In this document: piece after piece, positions 31,144 through 42,016 of the stretch
Numbering within the stretch: the first letter of the stretch is position 1
Layout: the number at the start of each line of letters is the position of its first letter
Assembly: GCA_026418675.1 (NCBI GenBank)
Contig: JAOAAX010000007.1
Coordinates: 44,323-108,322, forward strand
DNA length: 64,000 nucleotides
Direction of reading: 5' to 3'
Origin: Chthoniobacterales bacterium
GTDB lineage: Bacteria > Verrucomicrobiota > Verrucomicrobiia > Chthoniobacterales > DYNR01
Translations under genes and position numbers: made by a program
Notes under the pieces: generated by a model
Seen by the model: only the letters and a program-made list of their open reading frames with translations
Databases searched by the model: none
Told to the model about the DNA's origin: nothing

Positions 31144-31690
31144 ACGAGTTTTTATGGGAAAAATCTGGTTGAGTTACAAAAACTAACTGGAATTTATCTG
31201 CAAATTTGCCATTGTTAAATTTTCGACAACAATCTCCACAAGCTATTTTAACACCCGGCCGGATACGGCGAACACGTCGTATAATTTTTTTGCAGTTCGG
31301 GCATTCATAAAAATACCTTCGTATCAGTTTTCTTTTAGGAAGTGGCAGATTATGACACCGGGGTTCGTTTGGGATACCCAAATCGCTGCAAGCTTTTTTC
31401 CATTCAATCCCATGTGGGTCTATCCGACGTTTCTTTGCACGCAAGTAAGCGATGAGATGAGCGAGTTCGTGGCGAAGTGTTCGATTAACTTCGTGGAACC
31501 CGGCGTTGGCTAAATGGGGATTTAGGACGATCGTAAGTTTGGCAGGATACGCAACACCAGCGTTTGAGCGCATTCGAAAGTTCCAATAGACGCGAACTTT
31601 TCCCGCAATTTCATTATGTCCGGCGCGAAGAGCTAAATCTGATGCTACAGCTTCCAATAATTCATCGCGATGGTAAGCACTCAGATTCAT
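31118..31690 (-). CDS. SprT-like zinc metalloprotease family protein
   Basis: NRTLRHELAHLIAYLRAKKRRIDPHGIEWKKACSDLGIPNEPRCHN with C-terminal zinc-ribbon CPNCKKIIRRVRRIRPGVKIACGDCC. Confidence 0.87.
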   Translation of the reverse strand: MNLSAYHRDELLEAVASDLALRAGHNEIAGKVRVYWNFRMRSNAGVAYPAKLTIVLNPHLANAGFHEVNRTLRHELAHLIAYLRAKKRRIDPHGIEWKKACSDLGIPNEPRCHNLPLPKRKLIRRYFYECPNCKKIIRRVRRIRPGVKIACGDCCRKFNNGKFADKFQLVFVTQPDFSHKNSYDQGISAS

Positions 31691-32568
31691 TTTTTAGGGA
31701 CAATTTTGACTTGTTTTTCTTCGAGGAACACAAGAGATCGCGGAGGAACACTTTGCATGAGAAAAACATTCGCTCCTATTGTAGAGCCTTCTCCAATTAC
31801 AGTTTCTCCACCAAGGATTGTGGAGTTGGGATGGATGGTAACATTGTTTTCAACGTTAGGGTGACGCTTGCCTCCTTTAACAATTTTTCCTGATGCATCG
31901 CGGGGGAAGCTCCGTGCTCCGAGTGTAACACCGTGATAGAGCTTAACCCAGTTCCCAATTACACATGTTTCTCCAATGACAACTCCGGTCCCATGATCGA
32001 TAAAAAAGTGCGAGCCAATTTGTGCTCCAGGGTGAATATCTATTCCAGTTCGTGCATGTGCCCACTCAGTCATAATTCGTGGGACCAAGGGAACCTGATG
32101 TTTATAAAGAATGTGCGCCATCCTCTGTATTGCCACAGCTTCAAGTGAAGGATAGGCAAGGATAATTTCCTCAAAGTTTTTAGCCGCAGGATCGCCTTCG
32201 TAAGCAGCTACAATATCGGTGCTCAGGAGTTCACGAATTCGGGGCAAATCTAGTAGAAAAGATTCTAATATCTTTTTTGAAATAATATTCGCCTCTTTAA
32301 GATAGGATGTTTGTAAGCTCCTTTGAATCTGTTCTTCGAGGCGTCTTGCTAATGAGGAAATCCGCAATCGGGTTAGCGCGGGGAGCTCATCGTCGGATAT
32401 TGGGGTTTCGTCATGAAAACCTGGAAAAAGGATTTGGAGCAAGTCTTCGCAAATTGTTGCGATAGCACGTTTGGAGGGTAAATTTGCGCTTTCCCCTCGA
32501 TTAAGCCCTCCATGCTGGTTATAGGATTCTAACAGAGCTTGTGTTGATTGTGATATTAGGTTTTCCAT
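31687..32568 (-). CDS. Serine O-acetyltransferase (hexapeptide LbH; EpsC type)
   Basis: GIDIHPGAQIGSHFFIDHGTGVVIGETCVIGNWVKLYHGVTLGARSFP...KRHPNVENNVTIHPNSTILGGETVIGEGSTIGANVFLMQSVPPRS. Confidence 0.88.
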   Translation of the reverse strand: MENLISQSTQALLESYNQHGGLNRGESANLPSKRAIATICEDLLQILFPGFHDETPISDDELPALTRLRISSLARRLEEQIQRSLQTSYLKEANIISKKILESFLLDLPRIRELLSTDIVAAYEGDPAAKNFEEIILAYPSLEAVAIQRMAHILYKHQVPLVPRIMTEWAHARTGIDIHPGAQIGSHFFIDHGTGVVIGETCVIGNWVKLYHGVTLGARSFPRDASGKIVKGGKRHPNVENNVTIHPNSTILGGETVIGEGSTIGANVFLMQSVPPRSLVFLEEKQVKIVPKK

Positions 32569-32622
32569 TCCCTGTGAGATTTCTTTTTGGATAACGAAGT
32601 AAAAATTTCTGGGGTAGTTCTT

Positions 32623-33249
32623 TTAAACTTGCTTGATGTTACTCAAGGCTCGGTTTGCAATCCGGGCAGATATAGCGACGGCTAGCAACGTTGCAATCAA
32701 GCCTAATGCTGAAATAGAAATAGACATTGGAGAAAAACATCCTAATTCAAGATTAGCCCTTACTACTGTCCCAAATATAGAACCTGCGTATGTGTAAACA
32801 GCACTAAGAGGAACATAACCAAGCAAAGTTGCTAAAGAGAACTGAGTTAAAGGGATTTTTGTAAGACCTGCTGCATAGCTAATTAAGCTGTGAGGAAAAA
32901 CAGGTGAAAATCTGCTGAAGAGAATGACTTTCCACCCCTCTCGTCTAATCGCTTGGTCAAAAGACAAAAATCGCGGTTTTATAATAAGAAACCTCCCAAT
33001 AAAGCCGCGTAACAAAAAACGGGCTGTGAGGAAATTCGCTAATGCACCAAAGGTAGAAAAGAAAGTAACTAAAAATGTGCCACACCAGAAACCGTAAATT
33101 GCTCCGACGCTTAAAGTTAATAGGGAAGCAGGAAGCAAAAAAAGGCTTGATATCGTGTAAAGAATCAGAAAGCAACCTAAACCCATCCAACCACTGTTTT
33201 TTGCTGCCTCAAATACGAGATTTGACCATTTTGACCACAATTCAATCAC
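32623..33249 (-). CDS. TVP38/TMEM64 (SNARE-associated/DedA-like) membrane protein
   Basis: LLPASLLTLSVGAIYGFWCGTFLVTFFSTFGALANFLTARFLLR...LFSRFSPVFPHSLISYAAGLTKIPLTQFSLATLLGYVPLSAVYTYAG. Confidence 0.85.
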   Translation of the reverse strand: MIELWSKWSNLVFEAAKNSGWMGLGCFLILYTISSLFLLPASLLTLSVGAIYGFWCGTFLVTFFSTFGALANFLTARFLLRGFIGRFLIIKPRFLSFDQAIRREGWKVILFSRFSPVFPHSLISYAAGLTKIPLTQFSLATLLGYVPLSAVYTYAGSIFGTVVRANLELGCFSPMSISISALGLIATLLAVAISARIANRALSNIKQV

Positions 33250-34022
33250 ACAATATCCGTTCTCCTTTGCTGATTTAATAAGCTAGCAATTAAGATTGAT
33301 CCTTCGTAGAGCAAATACATGGGTCCCCCCATTAGAAACAGGGTAAGGATGTCTTGTGTTGGTGTTAGGATGGCGGCGAATATAAAAATCAATAGAAGAG
33401 CAAAGGCTCTTGCGCGGCGTAGGCGTTCAATGCTGAGTAAACCGATCTTTACTAAAGCAAAAACAACGACGGGAAGTTCGAACGCCAAACCAAAGGCAAT
33501 AATGAATTGTGTGGCAAAAGAATAATATTCCCGGACAGTCCACGAAGGTTGCCAATTCATTCGCTTTGCATCTTCAAAAAAAAATCCTAGTGCTGCAGGT
33601 AAAACAATAAAATAAGCAAAAATAACGCCAATTAAAAAAAGGCAAAATCCACCAACAGAGGCAGGGAGAAGAATGCCGCGTTCCGTTTGAGTCAATCCAG
33701 GAATAATGAATTGAGCTATAAAATACAATAGTAATGGAAAAGCCAGCACAACCCCAGAATAAAAGGCAATCTCTAATGAGATCATCATAGAGTCAGCAAC
33801 ACCAAGTGATTGGAGATTTTTTGCATGCTCAGGTGTGACAGACTCAAGCGGTTTTTGGATTATAGTTGCTATCTCTTCGCGCAACAAAAAGCAAATGCCC
33901 ATGGCTATGCCAAGTGCAACTAGGCAACGCAAAAGAGTCGAACGCAAATCTTCAAGGTGTTCAAAGAATGGCTTGGGTTCGTCTTCAATTTCTCGAAACT
34001 CAAATAGTTTTCTCCACCACAT
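33246..34022 (-). CDS. tatC: Sec-independent protein translocase TatC
   Basis: FEHLEDLRSTLLRCLVALGIAMGICFLL...FIIPGLTQTERGILLPASVGGFCLFLIGVIFAYFIVLPAALGFFF...FGLAFELPVVVFALVKIG. Confidence 0.93.
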   Translation of the reverse strand: MWWRKLFEFREIEDEPKPFFEHLEDLRSTLLRCLVALGIAMGICFLLREEIATIIQKPLESVTPEHAKNLQSLGVADSMMISLEIAFYSGVVLAFPLLLYFIAQFIIPGLTQTERGILLPASVGGFCLFLIGVIFAYFIVLPAALGFFFEDAKRMNWQPSWTVREYYSFATQFIIAFGLAFELPVVVFALVKIGLLSIERLRRARAFALLLIFIFAAILTPTQDILTLFLMGGPMYLLYEGSILIASLLNQQRRTDIV

Positions 34023-34264
34023 ACTTTCTAAGATGAATCATCCGAAAATGTTTCAGGCTAGAACCCTCCTTAGAGCTTTCAAATTAGTAAGTTAGAATAT
34101 TCGGGTAAATACTCGTTCGAATACACCAAAATCAAAAACTGCAAAATTAAGGAACATTTGAATCTTGAATAAGAATTTTTTGCCTGCACGGCTTCAGCAT
34201 CTTCTTTTTTAAAACTACCCATTTTAGGTTTCCTTTAGAGAACAAGTTTTTATCAACTAAAAAA

Positions 34265-35767
34265 ATGAATTTTGATTTTTATCCAAGCTTTGCAGAGTTT
34301 CAAAAAGAACGAAAAAATGGATTTATCTCTCCAGTATGGGTGGATGCAGTAGCTGATTCTATTACCCCCATATCTGCCTTCCAACAGCTTGGTTTTAATA
34401 AAAGCCCTTCGTTTCTCTTGGAGTCTGCTGAATGGAATGATCATGTAGGTCGCTACTCATTTGTTGGTTACGGCTCAAGACTTATTTTCCGAGGGAGCGG
34501 AAACTTGGTAAAAGTTACCTTCAATAAAACGACCTATGAGTCTTATGTTGAGGACAACCCCTTCGATGAATTCCGACGCATTTTTCTGCGTTATAAAGCG
34601 AGAAACTTTGAAGAGTTGCCTGGGTGTTGGGGAGGAGCAGTAGGTTACCTGTCTTTTGATGCTATTCGGTGGTTTGAACCAACTGTAACGCCGCCACCAC
34701 CGGATGATTTATACATTCCTGATTGCTTCTTCGTGATTCCAGAGATTGTTGTTATTTTCGATCATCGGCGACGTCGTCTGAGAGTAGTTTTTTCTGTTTT
34801 TCCGGAGGATGGACATGATGAAGAGTCCTATCGCTTAGCACGTGAAAAAATTTCAGAATGTCTCACGCTTCTTAGCAGGCCTATAGCGTTTCCTCTTCTT
34901 GAGGCTGCTCTACATGGTGAAGAAGTCCCTTTATCAAGCAACACTTCTCAAGAGGAATTCCTAGAAATGGTGACGCGGGCGAAGGAATTCATAAGAGCTG
35001 GAGACATATTTCAAGTTGTATTGTCGCAAAGATTTTCTGCGCCTTTTAACGGTGACGCCATTGAGCTTTACCGAGCTCTCCGCTTCATAAATCCATCACC
35101 CTATATGTTCTGCATTCGCTGTGGAGAAGGAATAGACCTGGTGGGATGCTCACCGGAGATGAACGTTCGGTTAACTAATCATCTGATTGAAATCCGTCCT
35201 ATAGCTGGCACCCGCCGTCGTGGAAATTCTCCAGAAGAGGATAGTGAGCTTGCCGCGGAGTTGTTGGCAGACCCTAAAGAACGAGCTGAGCACGTTATGC
35301 TAGTTGATCTTGCCCGAAATGATATCGGACGGATAGCACACTTTGGATCAGTTCGTGTGCAAAACTTCATGACAATAGAGAAATACAGTCACGTGATGCA
35401 TATCGTTTCCCATGTTTCTGGAATTTTAGCACCAGGAAAAGATGCTTTCGATGTCTTCAAAGCTACCTTTCCGGCAGGAACGGTGAGTGGTGCGCCGAAA
35501 GTAAGGGCAATGCAAATCCTTAATTCATTGGAGAAAAATCGACGCGGAGTTTATTCCGGTGCTGTGGGTTATTTTCGTTTCGATGGAGATTGTGATTCTT
35601 GTATCGCTCTTCGAACAATATTGTTAAAAAATGGCATCGCCTATGTTCAAGCTGGGGCAGGCGTTGTTGCTGATTCTACACCCGTGGGAGAGTTCAATGA
35701 AACCGTTAATAAAGCCCGCGCGTCACTTCGAGCTGTAGCTCTCGCTTCATCACTCGTTAGAAAATAG
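34265..35767 (+). CDS. trpE: Anthranilate synthase component I
   Basis: 500 aa; [16 protein letters not shown]...[26 protein letters not shown]...[30 protein letters not shown]...[18 protein letters not shown]...[13 protein letters not shown]. Confidence 0.94.
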   Translation: MNFDFYPSFAEFQKERKNGFISPVWVDAVADSITPISAFQQLGFNKSPSFLLESAEWNDHVGRYSFVGYGSRLIFRGSGNLVKVTFNKTTYESYVEDNPFDEFRRIFLRYKARNFEELPGCWGGAVGYLSFDAIRWFEPTVTPPPPDDLYIPDCFFVIPEIVVIFDHRRRRLRVVFSVFPEDGHDEESYRLAREKISECLTLLSRPIAFPLLEAALHGEEVPLSSNTSQEEFLEMVTRAKEFIRAGDIFQVVLSQRFSAPFNGDAIELYRALRFINPSPYMFCIRCGEGIDLVGCSPEMNVRLTNHLIEIRPIAGTRRRGNSPEEDSELAAELLADPKERAEHVMLVDLARNDIGRIAHFGSVRVQNFMTIEKYSHVMHIVSHVSGILAPGKDAFDVFKATFPAGTVSGAPKVRAMQILNSLEKNRRGVYSGAVGYFRFDGDCDSCIALRTILLKNGIAYVQAGAGVVADSTPVGEFNETVNKARASLRAVALASSLVRK

Positions 35768-35781
35768 TTGGAAGGAGAAAA

Positions 35782-36387
35782 ATGTTGCTAATTATAGATA
35801 ACTACGATTCGTTTACATACAATCTTGTCCAATATTTTGGCGAGCTGGGTGTGCCGCAAATAGAGGTTTTCCGAAATGACCAGATTACAATCGAACAAAT
35901 TGCCCGACTCAACCCGACATACATTTGTATTTCGCCGGGGCCTTGCACTCCTACGGAAGCAGGGATTAGTCGCGATGTAATTCAGCAATTCGGAGAAAAA
36001 GTCCCAATTTTGGGAGTTTGTCTTGGCCATCAATGTATCGGTGAAGTTTACGGAGGAGAGGTTGTTAGAGCTGAACGCCTTATGCACGGGAAAACGTCAA
36101 AAATTTATCACAGCGGCGATAGGTTATTCGCTGACATTCCCAGTCCTTTTGAGGCTACTCGTTACCACTCTCTCATTGTCCGCCGAGAAAATTTACCAGC
36201 CTGTCTCCAAATTATTGCTGAAACGGAAATCGGAGAAATCATGGCAATACGACACCGCTGTTACCCTGTTTACGGAGTTCAGTTTCACCCTGAATCTATC
36301 CTCACAGAACATGGACACAAAATATTGGATAACTTTATCCAGATTAGTCTAAATGCAGCAAACCAAAAAACAAAAGAAGAATTCTAA
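35782..36387 (+). CDS. trpG: Anthranilate synthase component II (glutamine amidotransferase)
   Basis: [19 protein letters not shown]...[14 protein letters not shown]...[32 protein letters not shown]...[15 protein letters not shown]. Confidence 0.94.
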   Translation: MLLIIDNYDSFTYNLVQYFGELGVPQIEVFRNDQITIEQIARLNPTYICISPGPCTPTEAGISRDVIQQFGEKVPILGVCLGHQCIGEVYGGEVVRAERLMHGKTSKIYHSGDRLFADIPSPFEATRYHSLIVRRENLPACLQIIAETEIGEIMAIRHRCYPVYGVQFHPESILTEHGHKILDNFIQISLNAANQKTKEEF

Positions 36388-37474
36388 TGTTTTCATAATT
36401 ATTGGCTCAGACACATCTGCAGTTCGTGAAAAAGCCTCTGAGTTAGTCAATGGATTAAATCCAAACAACGATCCTTTAAAAGTAGAGACGATAACAGCCG
36501 ACAGAGAAACAATTGATGAAATTTGCCAGTCGTTGCAATCCGCAATTGGAAGTTTACTCACAATCTCCTTCTGGGAACGTATGGTTTGGTTAAAAAATGC
36601 TGAGTTCCTCTCAGATTCAGTTGTGGTCAAATCTCCAGCAATTTCTCCACTTCTTGAGAAACTAATTTCTGTTCTTCGAGCAGGATTGCCAGCAGGTTGT
36701 AAGTTTCTTCTTAGTGCACCTGGTGCGGATAAGCGTTTAGCTGAAGTCAAGGAACTCTTAAATTTAGGAGAAGTTATAGAATGCAATAAACCCAACTTTG
36801 GTTGGGAAGCCTCTGAAGACGATATAATTCAGTGGATTATTCAAGAAGCTGACAAATTTGGGATCCAACTGGATGATGAAGCGGCCGAAACTTTGTATGC
36901 ACGCATTGGAACTGATCCAGCTCAACTTAAAATTGAATTAGAAAAATTGTCTCTTTGCGATAAAGATAAACAGAATTTAACGGCGGAAGTGATACGCCAG
37001 GTAGTGCCGCCTTCTCGGCAAAGTGGGATTTTTGATCTTAGCAATGCAATTCTTAAGCGTGATTTATCACTTGCACTCAGTATAACAGATCAGCTCTTGT
37101 CTCAGAAAGAATCGCCACTTGGATTGCTCCTTGCTGCAATAACTCCTACTTTCCGAAATTTACTTTTAGTGAAGTCGCTAATGATTAAGCACAGATTGCC
37201 TCCTCCTCAAAAAGCATTTTTCTTTTCAAAGACATTGGAGAAATTGCCTTCGGAGGAGATAGATCACCTTCCTCGCAAAAAGGATGGAACTTTAAATGCT
37301 TATCCTTTAGGTCTTGCAGCAATAGCGGCAGAAAAATACTCTCTCAATGAGCTGAAATCCGCTTACCTTCAATGCAGAAATGCGAATTTGAAATTATTAA
37401 CTACCGGCCAAAATCCTGAAATGGTTTTAACAAATCTTTTGGCTCAGACGATTACCCCAAGCCAGAAAAGCTAA
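36353..37474 (+). CDS. holA: DNA polymerase III delta subunit
   Basis: 373 aa; [19 protein letters not shown]..., [95 protein letters not shown]. Confidence 0.85.
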   Translation: MQQTKKQKKNSNVFIIIGSDTSAVREKASELVNGLNPNNDPLKVETITADRETIDEICQSLQSAIGSLLTISFWERMVWLKNAEFLSDSVVVKSPAISPLLEKLISVLRAGLPAGCKFLLSAPGADKRLAEVKELLNLGEVIECNKPNFGWEASEDDIIQWIIQEADKFGIQLDDEAAETLYARIGTDPAQLKIELEKLSLCDKDKQNLTAEVIRQVVPPSRQSGIFDLSNAILKRDLSLALSITDQLLSQKESPLGLLLAAITPTFRNLLLVKSLMIKHRLPPPQKAFFFSKTLEKLPSEEIDHLPRKKDGTLNAYPLGLAAIAAEKYSLNELKSAYLQCRNANLKLLTTGQNPEMVLTNLLAQTITPSQKS

Positions 37475-37655
37475 AATCTCACCCTTTTCAAGCTCAAGAA
37501 TAAAGATTATTTATCATTTCGATCCTTTGATTAGAGTCTGTTTTGTTTCTAGTTAATTTTACAAAGGTGAGTGGTGCGGCATTTTTTGCATCTTAACTGC
37601 TTTAAAAAAAGCCCAGAAGGATGTCGCTGGATAAAGGAAAATTTTTTTTATGAAA

Positions 37656-38084
37656 TTACACTTTGTAAATTGTGCTTGCACGGATACCCTCTTTGCGTAA
37701 TCCAGGAACCATTTCTAAGGCTCTCCGAGTTAATGTCTCTGTTTCGTTTGTTACAGATAAAATTTCAGAAATTTTTGCGCCATCGGGTTTTGTCGCTAGG
37801 AAACTGCGTATTTTTTCTGCTAATGCTTCAAGTTGCTCTTTCGTTAAGCGCCGTCGCTGTTTGCCTCTACCTTGCTTAGGTGTGTAGGCTTTTCCAACCA
37901 GCTCCTTATATTGTTTCTTGAGAGATTCCAGTTCCTGATGCAATTTTTCAATCTCTTGTTCCAACTCAGCAATTGCTTGATTGCGGAGTTCTTGTTTTTT
38001 CTGGTTGTATTCATTATCCAATGCTTTCAATTGATCTAAAGCAGGATTCGCACTCATTTTTTTCTGTGAATTGTTTTTAATCAC
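37656..38084 (-). CDS. Small coiled-coil protein with basic linker and winged-helix-like C-terminus (hypothetical)
   Basis: QKKQELRNQAIAELEQEIEKLHQELESLKKQYKELVGKAYTPKQGRGKQRRRLTKEQLEALAEKIRSFLATKPDGAKISEILS; actual start may be internal MSANPALDQ. Confidence 0.65.
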   Translation of the reverse strand: MIKNNSQKKMSANPALDQLKALDNEYNQKKQELRNQAIAELEQEIEKLHQELESLKKQYKELVGKAYTPKQGRGKQRRRLTKEQLEALAEKIRSFLATKPDGAKISEILSVTNETETLTRRALEMVPGLRKEGIRASTIYKV

Positions 38085-38785
38085 ATTGATTTTACCACAA
38101 AATTAAATTAGTGCAACAAAAATTTTCTTTATTTTAAAGGAATTAAGAATCTTTTACTGTGTCCAATTTTACGCCAATTTTCTAAGTAAATTCATACTTT
38201 CTCTTTATTGTGATACATTGGAAAATTTCCACACGATAATTTGAATAACCGAAAAACGAAAAAGGAAATGCGTGTTTTTTTCTACAACAAAAATATGTTG
38301 CTTGTTCTAGTAAATATGAATTGATTGAACTTTGAACATCTTCTCAGAAGATTTACTTTCTCATGGAGCATTCCTCACAAAAAGTCCTTAAACAACTTTT
38401 TTGAAAAAAATTTTTTCCTAAAACGGCTTTTAGCCTTTCGTGAATGAAATAGAAATTCAATTAAGCTTCTGTTTAGAGACGTTTAGAAAAAACGAGCAGC
38501 ATATAAAATATCTTCGTTCCTAGAATTTCGATTGGCACTTTAGGCGTTTTAATTTGTTCTCCTAAGGGCAGAATTTGTATCTGATTTTTTCTATTTTTTT
38601 GAAACGTTACTTCCCAATATTATTAGCCGGCCCTAGGCAAAAATTAGCAAAATAATTCTGCGGTCCAATAATTGTATTTGTAATTATAAAAGACAGCTAT
38701 CCTCCAAATTCTTACTATTTCTTATTTATATTCAATATCTTAAAACAAATCTACGAATAAACAAAAGAGGTCCACTATTTATTCA

Positions 38786-39967
38786 TTACAATCCATAATT
38801 TCGGATGACTTCTTCGTATATCTTAAAAAGTTTCTTAAAAACTCCGTTCCACGAATAGTGTGCTCGAACAGTTTCTGCTGCCTTCTCTCCATTCAGAGCT
38901 AATTGCCCCGAATTAACCATATTCAAAATCGCCCTGGCCAGAGCATCAGGCGAGTTTTCCTCGGCCCACCCCTTCTGTCCTGAAAAAATGATTCTATCCA
39001 TATAACTGCCTTTGATTCCAACTACAGGAGTTCCGCATGCCTGACTTTCCAAGGCAACTAAACCAAAAGTTTCATTGATGCTTGGGTGAACAAAGAGGTC
39101 TGCTGCACGATAAATTTCTGCTAATTCATGAGCATCCGAACAATACGACTTCCATGAAACATTTTGCTTATTTTCTTGGAGCCGCTTAAGTGCTGAGCGC
39201 AACATACCATCTCCTACTGTTAGCAAATGAAATTTTCCCGGGCTTCGTTCTTCCAATGTCTCAAATGCCTTGATTAACGTTCGGACATTCTTCTCGGGAG
39301 CTAGTCGGCCGACATATAGCAAAACCGTTGCTTGGCTGGAGATTCCAAATTCTTTGCGGATTCGTTCAGAAGCTTTGCTTCTGTCGCCTGGATAGAAAAT
39401 GTTCGTATCTACTCCTAGGTCTATATTTGTCGCGTTTTCAACTCCCCATTCCTCCAATAAACTTGCCAGTGCAGGGCTGGGAACAATAGTTTTCTCAAAA
39501 TGATTATATAAATTCCGCACATACCGACGAGAAATCTCCTCCGTTATGTGCAGAGCAATTTGCCCGAAATACTTCGCAACAGAGCGCAAATAGGCCTCTG
39601 CAAAATGGGAATGGTAGAAACCCACAACAGGAATACCAAGAGAGCGTCCCGAGATTACGGCTTTCCATGCCATCTGGTAAGGATCGCCTGACTCAATAAT
39701 GGAGGGCCGTTCTAATTCAAAAATTTCCTCAACTCTCGTCAAATCCAGCAAAATCCGATAGCGGGAAGTTCTTGAGACCAGCGGAGATCGAATCGTGTAG
39801 ACCCTCGAATTTTTATCGCGTTTTACTTCGGTTCGCTCGCCAGGGATTATGAGGATATGCTCATCCCCAGGGCGGTTCTGTCGCATATAAATAACTTTCT
39901 GCTCCAAATAACGTTTAACTCCTCCGCTTACGGGGGAGTAAAACTGCGTAAGATCGCAAACTTTCAC
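38786..39967 (-). CDS. Glycosyltransferase family 1/4-type (GT-B)
   Basis: MKVCDLTQFYSPVSGGVKRYLEQKV...VLLYVGRLAPEKNVRTLIKAFETL...ADLFVHPSINETFGLVALESQACGTPVVGIKGS. Confidence 0.9.
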   Translation of the reverse strand: MKVCDLTQFYSPVSGGVKRYLEQKVIYMRQNRPGDEHILIIPGERTEVKRDKNSRVYTIRSPLVSRTSRYRILLDLTRVEEIFELERPSIIESGDPYQMAWKAVISGRSLGIPVVGFYHSHFAEAYLRSVAKYFGQIALHITEEISRRYVRNLYNHFEKTIVPSPALASLLEEWGVENATNIDLGVDTNIFYPGDRSKASERIRKEFGISSQATVLLYVGRLAPEKNVRTLIKAFETLEERSPGKFHLLTVGDGMLRSALKRLQENKQNVSWKSYCSDAHELAEIYRAADLFVHPSINETFGLVALESQACGTPVVGIKGSYMDRIIFSGQKGWAEENSPDALARAILNMVNSGQLALNGEKAAETVRAHYSWNGVFKKLFKIYEEVIRNYGL

Positions 39968-41895
39968 AAACGCGGTTCGGCTGTTGGCGGCAAGTCGCTT
40001 GGCATACGCCAGTCGCCACGTTGAGAAAGGGAAACCGTCCCAACCTTGGGCCCGTCCGGAGAAGCATTTCTCTTAAATTGTGAATTTCGAAACCGCTCAA
40101 AAAATTTTCCAACCCACTCACTTAACTGTGTTGGTTCGTAGAAACTCTCAAAGGCAATTTCTGCTAGACGCAATACCTTGTCGGGGGCTGCACCTCGCCG
40201 TAACCAATGGTAGAGAATAAAGTCATGAACAACATATGGCCCAATTAGATCTTCTGTTCTCTGACTTATTTCTCCGTTTTTCTTCAATGGCAGCAATTCT
40301 GGGCTTATTGGCGTCTCACAAACGTCTCTAAGAATATTTGCCATTTCTCCTCCAAAGAGTTCCTCCGCACTCCACCGAACTAGATGACGAACAAGGGATT
40401 TCGGAACGCCAGCATTAACGTGATACATACTGATTTGATCTCCATTGTAGGTGCACCAGCCAAGCGCAATTTCTGACAAATCGCCTGTGCCAACCACGAT
40501 GCCTCCCTCCTTGTTTGCCAAACCCATCAATATTTGCATTCTTTCACGAGCCTGCGCATTTTCATAAACAACATCAAATTGATGATCAACGTATCCAATA
40601 TCTTGCAAATGCTGACTAATTGATGAGTGTATTGGAATTTCTCTAAATTCCACGCCTAGCAATTTTGCTAAATTTCGGGCATTGTTAAGTGTTCGCTCGG
40701 AAGTGCCGGGACCCGGCATTGTAACTGCAAGAACATGCTGATGTTTCAAACCTAACATCTCGCAGGAACGAACACTTACCAGCAGTGCAAGCGTCGAGTC
40801 CAGCCCACCAGAAACTCCAACCACAGGCCTTGCATTGCCTGTATGTGCTAACCTCCGTGCTAAGCCGAAACTTTGTATAGAGAAAACTTCCCTACAATGG
40901 GCGTTTAACTTTTCAGCTCTTTCGGGAACAAAAGGCTCTCGCGAATAAGCCCGTTGAAGTTTTCCCTTTATTTTCACGTTTTTAGGGAAAGGAATGCCAA
41001 CAATTCTCCACTCTTTTCTCCGTTCCGTTTGGGTAAAAGAGGGATGATTTCTCCGCTCGTGTTCAATAAAACCGATGTCAACATCCGCAATAATTGATTG
41101 TTCTTTCAGCGCGAACCTATCTGATTCAGCAAGAAGAGCTCCATTCTCAGCTATCATTGCATGCCCACCGAAAACAAGGTCTGCGCTCGATTCTCCCCAG
41201 CCGGCTGAAGTAAGGACATAAACACAAATCGCTCTTGCTGATTGCCCTTCAACTAATTTGCGGCGGTATTCTGCTTTACCCAATGTTTCCGGGCTTGCTG
41301 ATAAATTACAGATTAGGTTGGCGCCACCGGCTGCCATTCGGCTACTTGGAGGTTCAACAGCCCACAAATCCTCACAAATTTCGACGCCCAAAATTACTTC
41401 TGCACCGGCACCTTCGATGCTGAACAATAAATCTGATCCAAAAGGAATATCCTCACCCTTAATTTTGACATTTTCATCTTTAATTCCTAAGCCCGGAGCA
41501 AACCACCTCAATTCATAAAATTCACCTCGGGCCGGTAAGAAGGATTTTGGAACAATTCCCCAAACCTTCCCACGGAAGCATACGGCCGCACAGTTATAAA
41601 CCCTTCCGTTCCAAGTGACAGGCAGCCCTACAATTTTGACCATCGTCAAATCTCTTGTCGTTCTGACAAATTCCCAAAGAGACTCAACAGCAGTGTTTAA
41701 TAGCGATTGCTGAAGGAACAAATCGCCACAGCTATACCCAGTTAAACTCAGTTCCGGATACACTGCCAGTGCAACGCCCTTTTCGGCGAGTTCGATCGCA
41801 GAGAGAGCAATAATACGTGCATTCTCGTGCGGGCTCGCCAAAACCACCTCTGGAATTACTGCTGCAATCCGACAAAAACTATCCGCATCAGTCAT
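39964..41895 (-). CDS. nadE: Glutamine-dependent NAD+ synthetase (nitrilase + NAD synthase)
   Basis: 643 aa; N-terminal amidase (VYPELSLTGYSCGDLF, GVEICEDLWAVEPPS) and VVGVSGGLDSTLALLV...VVGTGDLSEIALGWCTYNGDQISMYHVNAGVPKSLV. Confidence 0.94.
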   Translation of the reverse strand: MTDADSFCRIAAVIPEVVLASPHENARIIALSAIELAEKGVALAVYPELSLTGYSCGDLFLQQSLLNTAVESLWEFVRTTRDLTMVKIVGLPVTWNGRVYNCAAVCFRGKVWGIVPKSFLPARGEFYELRWFAPGLGIKDENVKIKGEDIPFGSDLLFSIEGAGAEVILGVEICEDLWAVEPPSSRMAAGGANLICNLSASPETLGKAEYRRKLVEGQSARAICVYVLTSAGWGESSADLVFGGHAMIAENGALLAESDRFALKEQSIIADVDIGFIEHERRNHPSFTQTERRKEWRIVGIPFPKNVKIKGKLQRAYSREPFVPERAEKLNAHCREVFSIQSFGLARRLAHTGNARPVVGVSGGLDSTLALLVSVRSCEMLGLKHQHVLAVTMPGPGTSERTLNNARNLAKLLGVEFREIPIHSSISQHLQDIGYVDHQFDVVYENAQARERMQILMGLANKEGGIVVGTGDLSEIALGWCTYNGDQISMYHVNAGVPKSLVRHLVRWSAEELFGGEMANILRDVCETPISPELLPLKKNGEISQRTEDLIGPYVVHDFILYHWLRRGAAPDKVLRLAEIAFESFYEPTQLSEWVGKFFERFRNSQFKRNASPDGPKVGTVSLSQRGDWRMPSDLPPTAEPRL

Positions 41896-42016
41896 CCCAT
41901 CCGATTGCAGCCGAATTTTCCCTTGTCATCAAGTGTTCCGCTAATCCGAGTTTTACTCCCTCGCTCATATACGAATATTTCTTTCTTTTATCAAATCTAC
42001 TCGACGTCATGAGCCG

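Noticed and set aside
34023-34264. trp leader/attenuator or T-box upstream of trpE
   Set aside because: No Trp-codon leader peptide plus terminator structure or T-box consensus was identifiable by eye.
38085-38785. dif site or replication terminus element in the AT-rich gap
   Set aside because: No XerC/D arm pair resembling ...TTATGTTAAAT could be found by eye; xerC at 2 kb is not evidence for a local dif.
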